A stretch of DNA of 23,307 nucleotides from a virus, in the IMG/VR virus record IMGVR_UViG_3300048587_000807, positions 1 to 23,307 of that record. One strand, 5' to 3'. The notes under the pieces are model-generated. The model searched no databases. It was not told where the DNA came from and saw nothing but the letters and a program-made list of their open reading frames with translations. The position numbers were made by a program, and so were the translations under genes. This document shows positions 13,926-21,119 of this stretch, in pieces. Every line of letters begins with the position of its first letter. Position 1 is the first letter of the stretch.

Positions 13926-13947
13926 CCGCGCGCGTCATGGCGCGCGG
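13926..13947 (-). repeat. Second hairpin after the lipoprotein gene
   Basis: CCGCGCGC (13926-13933) and GCGCGCGG (13940-13947) form an 8-bp perfect stem with a 6-base loop, 16 bases after the lipoprotein stop. With the larger stem at 13867-13917 it makes a double hairpin in the only real gap in this part of the operon. Confidence 0.5.
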
Positions 13948-13963
13948 CGACGAGAGCGATCGA

Positions 13964-14866
13964 TCAGGCCGCCGCGTTCGGGGGCGCGACGGTGTGGAGG
14001 GCCGTGTTCGGGACCTTCTTCACGTTCTTGGTGAGCCGCTCGAGTTCAGCGACGGCGGCGGGCGGGAGTTCGGCCTTCGCGGCCTTCTTGCGCGCCGGGT
14101 CGGTGTCGTCGAGCAGGCCGTACTTCTCGGTGGCCTTGATCACCTGCGCCGCGTTTCGAGCGCGCCGTCGCATGAACCACGCGATTGCGCCGGTCGGCGT
14201 GGCGCCGGTGGCGAGCCCGAGTCCGGCGACGATGAGGCCGCGGCCCTGCTCGACCATCGGCGCGGGCACGCCCAGCGTGATCGCGGTGTCGGCGATGGCG
14301 TTGACGGCGCCGGTCAGCCCGCCGAACGCGTCGTCGCGCTGCGCGAGGAGGGCTTCGAACTCGGTCTCGGCGGCGGCGATGGATTCGGACGCCTCGGCGA
14401 GCGACGCGTCGGCCTGCGCGATGGCGGTCTGGTACTGCGCCACGAGTTCGGCCTGCTGGCGCGCGAGGTCGCCGACGTGCTCCATCCGGGCGCGCACGCC
14501 GTCCATGATGTCCATGATCGCGCGGCGGGCCTCGCCGGTCATCGTCACCAGTTGCCCCGCCATCGCGGCGTACTGCGCTTCGAGGGCTTCGCGCTGGGCG
14601 TCGATGGACGCCTGCTTGCGCTCCTCGGCCTCAACCTGGGCGGCGAGGGCGTCGCGCACGCGCTCGGCTTCCTCACGGGCCTTGTCGGCGGCCTCGATCT
14701 TCTCGCGCTGGGCCTCAAACTCCTTGCTGGTCGGCGCGCCGGAGACGTAGGCGACGCCGTCCTGGATCGCTTCGCACCCGGTCATGGGCGCGACGGCGAC
14801 CATCGAGGCGAGGAATATCGCGCCGGCGGCGAGGGCGGCCGACGCGGATCGGATGGACAGATTCAT
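13964..14866 (-). CDS. Coiled-coil lipoprotein, possibly spanin-like
   Basis: A 300-aa protein with a signal sequence (residues 1-30, SAALAAGAIFLASMVAVAP) ending in a lipobox-like MTGC at C31. Residues about 47-185 are a long, nearly proline-free coiled coil (EFEAQREKIEAADKAREEAE and similar). About residues 200-235 are a second hydrophobic segment (GRGLIVAGLGLATG, then IAWFMRRRARNA) followed by a basic helical tail. The gene directly follows the holin-like gene with ATGA overlap, and GGAGGAATC precedes the ATG. A lipoprotein with a coiled coil beside a holin suggests a role in breaking the envelope, but it is far longer than classic spanins. No catalytic domain is seen; function is inferred from context. 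Confidence 0.6.
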   Translation of the reverse strand: MNLSIRSASAALAAGAIFLASMVAVAPMTGCEAIQDGVAYVSGAPTSKEFEAQREKIEAADKAREEAERVRDALAAQVEAEERKQASIDAQREALEAQYAAMAGQLVTMTGEARRAIMDIMDGVRARMEHVGDLARQQAELVAQYQTAIAQADASLAEASESIAAAETEFEALLAQRDDAFGGLTGAVNAIADTAITLGVPAPMVEQGRGLIVAGLGLATGATPTGAIAWFMRRRARNAAQVIKATEKYGLLDDTDPARKKAAKAELPPAAVAELERLTKNVKKVPNTALHTVAPPNAAA

Positions 14867-15192
14867 CGGGATTCCTCCTTGGCGCGGCCGATGAGCCGCT
14901 GCATGTGCGATTCGAACATCGAGAACTGGCGCTCGATCTGCTTGTCGTGGTGCTCGCGCTCGCGATCGAGCTGCTTGGCGAAGAACTGGCGCTCGCGCTC
15001 GAGTTGGTCGGCGAAGAAGACCCGCGCCTCCTTGCCCTCCTGCTCCATGCGGTCGACGGCTTCGCTCAGCCCCTTCGTGAGGTTGGGCCAGCCCGTCGTG
15101 ATGAGCCAGCGCACCAGGTAGACCGCGACGAGCAACAGCGCCACGCCGAGCCCGCCGTCGAGCAACACCTTCGTGAGCGCCTGGTCGGTCAT
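14863..15192 (-). CDS. Holin-like membrane protein with hendecad coiled coil
   Basis: A 109-aa protein with one N-terminal membrane helix (about residues 11-31, GGLGVALLLVAVYLVRWL) and a charged helical tail. The tail has three clear 11-residue repeats, FFADQLERERQ (59-69), FFAKQLDRERE (70-80), HHDKQIERQFS (81-91), and a degenerate fourth. The shape matches BhlA/UviB-type holins: a short N-terminal anchor and a coiled coil. It would form membrane lesions or anchor a lysis complex. The ATG at 15192 overlaps the preceding stop as ATGA, and its own stop overlaps the lipoprotein start the same way. A non-lytic membrane scaffold cannot be excluded. Confidence 0.6.
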   Translation of the reverse strand: MTDQALTKVLLDGGLGVALLLVAVYLVRWLITTGWPNLTKGLSEAVDRMEQEGKEARVFFADQLERERQFFAKQLDREREHHDKQIERQFSMFESHMQRLIGRAKEESR

Positions 15193-15461
15193 CGTCCGAC
15201 CCTCGCGATGAGGTGGATCGAGTCGCCCTCGGCCCCGCTGATCTCGATGCGCGACAGGTCCTGCACGCCGATGTCGGCGCGGACGCCGGCGGGCCAGTCG
15301 ACGCCGACCCCCGGTTCGCCGTCGAAACGGATCTTGATCGGCGACGCGTTGGCGGCGGGCGCGAGCAGCGTCGCGTCGGCGACGACGGACTCCTCGCTGA
15401 GTTTCGCCCAGCCGCTCGCGGCGGGCGCGTCGATCTTGGTGACGACGAGCGCTCCTGGCAT
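15189..15461 (-). CDS. Phage protein homologous to the C-terminal domain of the PhoD-like protein
   Basis: A 90-aa beta-rich protein of no named family. Over its last 52 residues it aligns without gaps to the C-terminus of the 870-aa protein encoded at 10325-12937, with 19 identities by my count, for example SPIKIRFDG versus DPLGLRVAS and AEGDSIHLIARVG versus SEGDRALLLARTG. The first part also matches loosely (ALVV, then W-x-K). It may be a small decoration or neck protein, and the larger protein may use the same domain to dock on the virion. The ATG at 15461 overlaps the neck gene stop (TGATG); a GTG one codon earlier is possible. Confidence 0.65.
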   Translation of the reverse strand: MPGALVVTKIDAPAASGWAKLSEESVVADATLLAPAANASPIKIRFDGEPGVGVDWPAGVRADIGVQDLSRIEISGAEGDSIHLIARVGR

Positions 15462-15895
15462 CACAGACTCCCTCGGCGGTAGGTGATCGTGAACGAGTGC
15501 GCGTACGTCTTGGCCCCCTGCACGGCGTTGGGGTCGAACGGATCGCCCTCGACGACGTCGACCGACGTGAACCCGTCCGGCCGCGCGTCGCGCAATCGCG
15601 ACTCGATCGCCTCGGCGAGTTCGTCGAGGGTGTCGAGGCGCTCCTTGTCGGCGCGGTTCGCGGGCGCGAACACGATCACCGTGATGTCCACCTCCGGCTG
15701 CCAGTCCCGGCGCGAGACGCGCCGCTTGCGCACCTGCGAGCCGATCACGAGCACCACGGGGACGGTCTGCGCGCGGTGGCGCACCCAGTTGGCCGCCTCG
15801 TTCTCGCCGCGCACTTCAGGAGAGAGCGGCAGAGGGTCGCCGGAGGTCAGCGCGGCGACGCACGCGTCGCGGACGGTCTCACGCAGGGCGCTCAT
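15461..15895 (-). CDS. Head-tail connection / tail terminator-like protein
   Basis: A 144-aa protein. It starts MSALRETVRDACVAAL, has a middle strand pair QTVPVVLVIGSQVRKRRVSRR, then PEVDITVIVFAPANRADKE, a helix LDTLDELAEAIESRL, and ends AHSFTITYRRGSL. This alpha/beta order matches phage tail terminators and tail-completion proteins (lambda gpU-like). It lies between the other neck protein and the genes leading to the tail tube. The ATG at 15895 overlaps the upstream stop as ATGA; the longer open frame to 16330 is arginine-rich shadow sequence. The role is assigned by fold pattern and position. Confidence 0.6.
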   Translation of the reverse strand: MSALRETVRDACVAALTSGDPLPLSPEVRGENEAANWVRHRAQTVPVVLVIGSQVRKRRVSRRDWQPEVDITVIVFAPANRADKERLDTLDELAEAIESRLRDARPDGFTSVDVVEGDPFDPNAVQGAKTYAHSFTITYRRGSL

Positions 15896-16374
15896 TCGCC
15901 ACCCCCGAACTCCGCCGGCTCGCCGCCTCCGAGCGGCCCTTCCGCGGGCTCGAGGTTCTCCTCGATCGAGACGCGCACCGTGTGCACGCGCATGCGCGTG
16001 TGCGAGGGGTCGCAGAAGCGCCACGCCGGCTCGCCGTCGCGCGCCGAGACGCGCCAGCGCGTGAGCGCGCCCGCCGCATCGAGCATGTCGATCTCGTGGG
16101 TCTCCTCCGGCTCGAAGCGCTCCGGCGCCCCGGGCCCGAAGGTCAGATCCGCCGGATCGATCAGGAAGTCGCGGGCCTCGACGTGCTGGAAGGTCGCGCC
16201 GCTCATCGACATCGACTCGTCGGGGCGAACCGGCGCGATCGTCGCCTGAATCGCCGCGGAGGCGGGCGGCGGGTCGGCGTCGACGGGCCCGAGCCGGTAG
16301 ACGATCTCCGACGACAGGAACGCCTTGCATTCGTCGCTGAGGGTCGCCAGGGCTTCGGACAGGACGTCGGGCAC
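15892..16374 (-). CDS. Head-tail joining protein (neck)
   Basis: A 160-aa protein. An N-terminal helix (LSEALATLSDECKAF) is followed by a beta-rich body with IQATIAPVRPDESMSMS, VEARDFLIDPADLTFG and THEIDMLDAAGALTRWRVS, a pattern of phage head-closure/adaptor proteins that seal the portal. The C-terminus (EPAEGPLGGGEPAEFGGGE) is acidic, glycine-rich and probably flexible. It lies after the cement gene and before the tail terminator, the normal place. A 94-base gap with a GC hairpin precedes it. The family is not certain. Confidence 0.55.
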   Translation of the reverse strand: MPDVLSEALATLSDECKAFLSSEIVYRLGPVDADPPPASAAIQATIAPVRPDESMSMSGATFQHVEARDFLIDPADLTFGPGAPERFEPEETHEIDMLDAAGALTRWRVSARDGEPAWRFCDPSHTRMRVHTVRVSIEENLEPAEGPLGGGEPAEFGGGE

Positions 16375-16413
16375 GGTTCGCTTCTCGCGCGAGTGGTGTC
16401 GGAGTTCGTGAAT

Positions 16414-16444
16414 GGCGCGCGCCCGCGCGAGGCGGACGCGCGCC
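16414..16444 (-). repeat. GC hairpin between cement and neck genes
   Basis: GGCGCGCG (16414-16421) and CGCGCGCC (16437-16444) can form an 8-bp perfect stem with a 15-base loop. It lies in the untranslated gap after the cement gene. No T-tract follows; it may tune expression between abundant and rare structural proteins. Confidence 0.45.
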
Positions 16445-16468
16445 GGATCGAGAAACGGGGTATGTCGA

Positions 16469-16816
16469 TCACGCCGCGCCGGGCGTGAGCTTCACGCGCA
16501 CCGTCGCGTCGCCGTCGGCGGCGGCGACGGCGGCGTTGCCGATCTTCTTGTTGGCGCCCGAGCCGTCGGTGTTGGTCGCGCGGCTGTTGCCCGCGTCCCA
16601 GAAGACGTCGGCGCCGGCGGCGAACGCGGTGCCGCCCGTGGTCGCCTTCGTGATGTCGAAGACGCCCTCGACGGCGAGCGCGCCGAGTTGGTTGGCGGGA
16701 AGGTCGATCTCCGCGACGCCGAAGAGATCGCCCTGGAGGACGACGGTCCCGGCGGCGACGTCGGCGCCGGGCGTGTAGTCGATCTTGTGGCCTTCGCTGA
16801 CTCGGGTGGCTGGCAT
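16469..16816 (-). CDS. Capsid cement protein (DUF2190-like)
   Basis: A 115-aa beta-rich protein. The order of short motifs matches the DUF2190 decoration family: an opening H-x-I-D-Y-TPGADVAAGTVVLQGDLFGV, here HKIDYTPGADVAAGTVVLQG, then ANQLGALAVEGVFDITKA, an ADVFWDAG segment, and a closing GDATVRVKLTPGA. Members stud the outside of phage heads and stabilise the shell. It lies directly downstream of the major capsid gene, as usual. The ATG at 16816 lies 96 bases after the capsid stop, in its own transcript segment, fitting a protein made in high copy. Confidence 0.8.
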   Translation of the reverse strand: MPATRVSEGHKIDYTPGADVAAGTVVLQGDLFGVAEIDLPANQLGALAVEGVFDITKATTGGTAFAAGADVFWDAGNSRATNTDGSGANKKIGNAAVAAADGDATVRVKLTPGAA

Positions 16817-16869
16817 GGGCTGTCTCCGTGGAGTGGATCGGGGTCCGGCTCTGGTGCGGGAAAGCCGCG

Positions 16870-16889
16870 GCGCGGCGGGTGGGCCGCGC
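16870..16889 (-). repeat. GC hairpin between capsid and cement genes
   Basis: GCGCGGC (16870-16876) and GCCGCGC (16883-16889) form a 7-bp stem with a 6-base loop, about 25 bases after the capsid stop. It is weak taken alone but repeats the pattern of GC stems in the real gaps of the late operon. Confidence 0.4.
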
Positions 16890-16911
16890 GGCGGTGGGTG
16901 TCATGGAGGAA

Positions 16912-19221
16912 TCAGCCGCCGGCGTTCTTCTGCGCGGCGCGGGGCTCTTCGGTGTCGACGCCGAAATCGAAGACGTTGCGCCACTGCATCCCGAGCGTGG
17001 CGAAGTCGGTCTCCGCGCTCTGCAGCACGGGGCGGCGCTGGCCGCGCAGGTACGAGATGCGGATGGCCGGAACGTCCGCGGGATCAGCGAAGAGGTACCA
17101 GGCAGTGTCGCTGCCGCCGGGGATGAAGCCGTTGGCGTCGAGCATCGGGCTCGCGACGGGGCGGAACTTGCCCTTGTGCGGGTTGCTCGCGGGCTTCGGC
17201 GCGTTCTCGCTCGTCGTCTCGTTGACGTAGGTGTCGGTGAAGAGCTGCTCGGCGTAGGTCTCCAGCGCCGCGGGCACGAGCAGGATCGAGGGGCGGAGCA
17301 TGATCGGCTGGCCCGCCTTGTCCGCCTGCTTGCGGAACGCGGCGCGCGCCTTCGTGAGCCCGTCGATGCCGAGCACGGATCCCGCGCCCGAGAGCAGGTT
17401 CTTGTTGCCGACGCTGAAGAAGTTGCTCGGGTTGCTGATGAGCAGGCGGAAGACGGCGTATTCGAGCGCGAGCGCCGCCTGGCGGCCGAGGATCGCGGGG
17501 AGTTGCAGGAACGCCCCGAGGTCGTCGTTGATCATCATCACGCGCGTGAGCGTGACCATCTTGGCGTGGGTCTTCACGCGGCTGGGGAAGCCGTCCTCAT
17601 CCAGCGACGTGTGCTTGATCTCGCCGGTGGGCCCGACCTCTTCGAGCACGCCGACGCCGGTCAGCCGGTAGCGCGTGGTGGTCTTGAAGTCGACGTTGTC
17701 GCCGACGCCGCAGAACTGCGACGAGGCCATGTCGACGGCGAGGAACGACTGGAGCAGCTGCTTGTTGGCGACGTTGCTCAGGACGCCCGAGAGCGAGAGC
17801 GTCGAGAACCCGCTCGAGGCGCGGATGAACGCGCTCTGCGCGGCCAGCTGCGAGTCGGCGTGGAGCGCGGCCCGGATCGTGTCGTCGTCGATGCGTCCGG
17901 GCCGGACGTATCCGCCGGCGGCCTCGATGGTCGCGTAGATGAGTTGTGAGAGCGTCGCGCCGCGATGCTCGCGGCTCATCGCCGCGTTGATCGTGTTCTG
18001 ATCGAAGCCGTCGGGGTTCTGCGCGCTCGCGGCGACGGCCTGCATGCCGATGCCGCCGGCCATGCACAGCGAGGCCGTGAGCACCGCGACCGGGTTGGGA
18101 CGACCGCTCTGCCCCGTCGACGCGGGAAGGCCGGTTCCCGAATCGCCCGTGAAGCCCCCGCCCATCCCTCCGGGTGCCAGGCGGAACGAACGGCTGGCGC
18201 GCACGTTGGCGAGTTCGACGGCGTCGCGCACGCGGTTGAGGTCCCAGCGCTCGCTGACCGCCTGGGCGCGGATCTCCGGGTGGTTCGCGGCCAGCGCGTT
18301 GACCTCGGCGATGTGCTGCGCCTCGGCGAGCACGTTCGCGTTGTTCTGCGCGAGGACCTGCTGCACCGCCTCAAGCGTGAGCGGCGATCCGCCCTGACCG
18401 TTGGATGCCGTGATGGCGCCGGCGATCGCGGCGTCGCTCTGCGCGCCTGTGGCGGCGCCGGTCGCCCCGGTCGCGTTGCTCGCGTTCACCGTTCCCGACG
18501 CCCCCGAGGCGCCGGAACCGGCGCCTCCGGAGTTCGCGGCGGCCTGCTCGGCGTCGAACTTCGCCTGGAGGAACGCGATCGCTTCGGCGGTGAGGTTGTC
18601 GTACTCAAAGCCCTTCGCCTTGAGCCACTTCTTGAACTGTTCCATCGTGGGATCTCCCGTGTGCGCGTGCGCGAGGGCAACGCTGGTGTCGTCGTCCGCG
18701 CCGAGCGCGACGAAACTGGACTCGAAGAGCACGCCCTCGCGGACGACGTACGCGGGGCCGGCGACCTGTTTCCCGTTGACCTCGACCGTGGCGCCCTGGG
18801 CGACCTCGTCGACGCGCAGCGGCTGCACGCCCACGCTCGCCTGCCAGGGAAAGCCGTTGCGCGACGACTCGACGACCTCGCGTGAGAGCGCGCTGGCGCC
18901 GGAGATCACGCCCTCGATGACGAGATTCGCGCCGACGACGGTGATCGAGGTGGTGTGGCCGACGATCTGGTCGCGCCGGTGGTCGCGCAGGATCGGACGC
19001 GGCTTGTCGATGCCGCGCAGGCCCCGAAGATCGAGCACGACCGGACGCGAGAACCCGACGCGCATCGGACCGCCCGTGTACGCGACCATGCGGAAGCGGC
19101 GGAGCGCCGAATCGCTCTCGCCCTGGCGGGCTTCGATCCACTCGACGCTGACGCGCTCGGCGCGCACCTGATCCCCGGGCTTCGGCGCGTTCGCGAGGAT
19201 CATGGGCGGGAGTTCACTCAT
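16912..19221 (-). CDS. Prohead protease / major capsid protein fusion (first copy)
   Basis: A 769-aa fusion in the canonical place after the portal. Residues about 20-170 are the prohead protease: FRMVAYTGGPMR, the probable catalytic histidine in LRDHRRDQIVGH (H81) and the serine in WQASVGV (S129). Residues about 190-330 are a scaffold-like delta region with an Ala/Gly/Ser/Thr-rich stretch (GSGASGASGTVNASNATG) and coiled-coil-like segments. From about residue 400 the capsid fold follows, with SGFSTLSLS, NKNLLSGAGSVLGID and DFATLGMQWRNVFDFGV. Such fusions are known in some phages: one polyprotein supplies protease, scaffold and shell subunit and is cut during maturation. The ATG at 19221 overlaps the portal stop as ATGA and has GGGAGG upstream. 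It is the best candidate for the main shell protein. Confidence 0.9.
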   Translation of the reverse strand: MSELPPMILANAPKPGDQVRAERVSVEWIEARQGESDSALRRFRMVAYTGGPMRVGFSRPVVLDLRGLRGIDKPRPILRDHRRDQIVGHTTSITVVGANLVIEGVISGASALSREVVESSRNGFPWQASVGVQPLRVDEVAQGATVEVNGKQVAGPAYVVREGVLFESSFVALGADDDTSVALAHAHTGDPTMEQFKKWLKAKGFEYDNLTAEAIAFLQAKFDAEQAAANSGGAGSGASGASGTVNASNATGATGAATGAQSDAAIAGAITASNGQGGSPLTLEAVQQVLAQNNANVLAEAQHIAEVNALAANHPEIRAQAVSERWDLNRVRDAVELANVRASRSFRLAPGGMGGGFTGDSGTGLPASTGQSGRPNPVAVLTASLCMAGGIGMQAVAASAQNPDGFDQNTINAAMSREHRGATLSQLIYATIEAAGGYVRPGRIDDDTIRAALHADSQLAAQSAFIRASSGFSTLSLSGVLSNVANKQLLQSFLAVDMASSQFCGVGDNVDFKTTTRYRLTGVGVLEEVGPTGEIKHTSLDEDGFPSRVKTHAKMVTLTRVMMINDDLGAFLQLPAILGRQAALALEYAVFRLLISNPSNFFSVGNKNLLSGAGSVLGIDGLTKARAAFRKQADKAGQPIMLRPSILLVPAALETYAEQLFTDTYVNETTSENAPKPASNPHKGKFRPVASPMLDANGFIPGGSDTAWYLFADPADVPAIRISYLRGQRRPVLQSAETDFATLGMQWRNVFDFGVDTEEPRAAQKNAGG

Positions 19222-20798
19222 CGCGCGGCCTCCCTTCGGCGGCCCCCGGGGGCCGAGGCGCCCGGGCGCGCCGGGGCGCGCGACCGCGCGCCGCGTCCGT
19301 TGCTCGCGGGCGGTTCATCGCGATCTTCCGGCTCGGCGTTGTCGTCGCGCGCGCCCGCGGGCTCGCGCATCACGACGTTGTACTTGCGCTCCATCTCGCC
19401 GATGAACTGGAGCTCCTTGGCGCGCTGCTCGACCTTCTGCTGCCAGTCCTGGCCGGTCTTCGCGTAGAGGTCCGAGAGCGTGGCGCTCCCGTTCTGGAGC
19501 CGGATGTCGTCGGCGTTGGCTTCCTTCACCGGGTCGACGTGCTCGAAACCGTCGAAGAACCAGGCGTGCTTCGGGAGCGCGCCGTCGCGTCCGATCTTGC
19601 TGCGCACTTCAGGGGTGAAGAGCCCCTCGATCAGCACCGCCTCGCGCAGGAACGCGGCGAGGAGCGGATCGAGGATCTGCGCGATGATCCGCTTCTGCTC
19701 GACGCGGATCGACTTGAAATACGTCTGATGGTCGAGACGGCCCGACGCGTAGTTGTACGAACTGCTGTCGGCGGCCGCGACGTTGAACGGCATGCTAAGG
19801 CAGCGCGCGATCTCGTTGATGACCTCGCGCTTGAACTCGGCGTAGGTGCTGACCGGCTGCTCGGCCTTGATGCCCTGGAGTTCGTAGCCGGCAGGGAGCA
19901 GCGGGACGCCGCCGGCTTCGAGGGGCAGGATGTCTCCCGCCGCCTCGTTGTGCTCGTCGGCGTCGCCCATCGCGTTGCTCTTGAGCGCCATCGTCATGTT
20001 CGCCGCGTTCTCGGCGGCGGCGACGGTGGCGAGCGTGTAGCGGCGCAGCGCGGCGCAGAGCGGGATCGCCGGAGCGATCTGCGAGACGCCGCGCCACTGC
20101 CCGGCGCGCTCGGGGCTGAAGTAGTGGAGCACCTGGGCGGCGGGGACGCGCTGCGGCGGCTCGAAGACGGTGGCGCCGATCGAGTTGGGGTGCTCGCGGA
20201 GCACCCAGTACGCGCGCGGGTTGCCGAAGTCGTCGAGCTCGACGCCCTCGGCGTCCATCCCGGAGAAACCCAGCCCGTTCACGCTGATGTGCTCGTCGAC
20301 GACCTGCTCGGGCTCAACGAGCCAGAGGTCGAGTTTGACCTCGTGACGCAGGGCGGGATTGCTCCGCATGACGGCGATGCCCTCGCCGTCGCGCGCCTTC
20401 TGCACGCGCATCAGGTGGATGCGGTCGCCGAGTTTCGCGGCGTCGCACCAGCCCTGGAACGCCTCCTCGACCTGCGCGTCGACCTGGGCGTCGCCGGTGC
20501 GGAGCTGGAGCCGAGGGCCGGTCCCGACCGTGTCGTCGGCGAGCGTCTTGATGATCCCCGCGATGTAGCAGTTGTTCGCGTACTCGTACCGGGCGCGCTC
20601 GCGCAGGATCTTCCGCGCCCAGGGCCCCGCCGCCGCGTTGGGCGCGTAGGACTGCGCGTTCTGCCAGTGGCGCGCGTTGCGGTCGTTCGTCTGCGTCGCG
20701 TCGTAGAGATTCGACGCGCGGACGAACCGGCGCGGCTCATCCGGCGAGGACGCGCGGCCCAGACCCACGAACGAGAGCAGGCGCTGGGCGAAGTTCAA
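19218..20798 (-). CDS. Portal protein, lambda gpB family
   Basis: A 526-aa protein forming the dodecameric ring at the head vertex through which DNA is packaged. It has the lambda-type pattern: NDRNARHWQNAQSYAPN, then WARKILRERARYEYANNCYI, TLADDTVGTGPRLQL, HLMRVQKARDGEGIAVM, LVEPEQVVDE, then VLHYFSPERAGQWRGVSQIAP and FNVAAADSSSYNYASGRLDH. The start is TTG at 20798, overlapping the upstream stop as TTGA with GGGAGG ten bases before, so the non-ATG start is well supported. The C-terminal 60 residues are charged and disordered (DDNAEPEDRDEPPASNGRGA). Confidence 0.92.
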   Translation of the reverse strand: MNFAQRLLSFVGLGRASSPDEPRRFVRASNLYDATQTNDRNARHWQNAQSYAPNAAAGPWARKILRERARYEYANNCYIAGIIKTLADDTVGTGPRLQLRTGDAQVDAQVEEAFQGWCDAAKLGDRIHLMRVQKARDGEGIAVMRSNPALRHEVKLDLWLVEPEQVVDEHISVNGLGFSGMDAEGVELDDFGNPRAYWVLREHPNSIGATVFEPPQRVPAAQVLHYFSPERAGQWRGVSQIAPAIPLCAALRRYTLATVAAAENAANMTMALKSNAMGDADEHNEAAGDILPLEAGGVPLLPAGYELQGIKAEQPVSTYAEFKREVINEIARCLSMPFNVAAADSSSYNYASGRLDHQTYFKSIRVEQKRIIAQILDPLLAAFLREAVLIEGLFTPEVRSKIGRDGALPKHAWFFDGFEHVDPVKEANADDIRLQNGSATLSDLYAKTGQDWQQKVEQRAKELQFIGEMERKYNVVMREPAGARDDNAEPEDRDEPPASNGRGARSRAPARPGASAPGGRRREAAR

Positions 20799-21049
20799 TA
20801 CTCACGCCCTCCCGGAGAAGAGGTTTTGAGCATGCGCGGGAGCGACCGCGCCGACGCCTTCTTGGTCAGCCACTCGTCGGCCTTGACGAGATCGCCGAGC
20901 GGATGCTGCTTCACGCGGCCGGCGTCGCCCTGAATCTCGCTGGGCTTGCTCGCCGCGGTCTTCAGGATGTCCTCGACGCTCTGCTCCGCCACGTCGCGCG
21001 CTCCGTCGCTGAGGCGCGGATGCGCGACCCTGCGCTCCGCTCGCTTCAA
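20795..21049 (-). CDS. gpW-like head-tail joining protein (tentative)
   Basis: An 84-aa protein, using the TTG at 21049. The conserved-looking part is GRVKQHPLGDLVKADEWLTK, then SLPRMLKTSSPGGREY. It resembles lambda gpW in size, in its place between terminase and portal, and in the local pattern of basic residues before an S/PL-x-DL helix and a Pro-Gly end. gpW joins the packaged head to the tail. The N-terminal 25 residues are basic and may be untranslated: a GTG lies about 20 codons in. The stop overlaps the portal start as TTGA. Alternative: an uncharacterised small head protein. Confidence 0.5.
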   Translation of the reverse strand: MKRAERRVAHPRLSDGARDVAEQSVEDILKTAASKPSEIQGDAGRVKQHPLGDLVKADEWLTKKASARSLPRMLKTSSPGGREY

Positions 21050-21087
21050 GCAGAGCGTGCGATCGCGCGTGCGCGAAGGCGACGCGC

Positions 21088-21101
21088 TTCCAGATCTGGA
21101 A
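21088..21101. repeat. 14-bp perfect palindrome in an intergenic gap
   Basis: TTCCAGATCTGGAA is its own reverse complement. It lies in the 70-base gap between the zinc-ribbon gene and the gpW-like gene, in otherwise very GC-rich DNA. It could be an operator, perhaps for one of the phage's own regulators. Confidence 0.6.
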
Positions 21102-21119
21102 AATCTGCGGCGTTTGCGG

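Noticed and set aside
15896-16330. Upstream extension of the tail terminator-like gene
   Set aside because: Arginine-rich shadow of the overlapping neck gene; the ATGA-coupled ATG at 15895 is clearly better.
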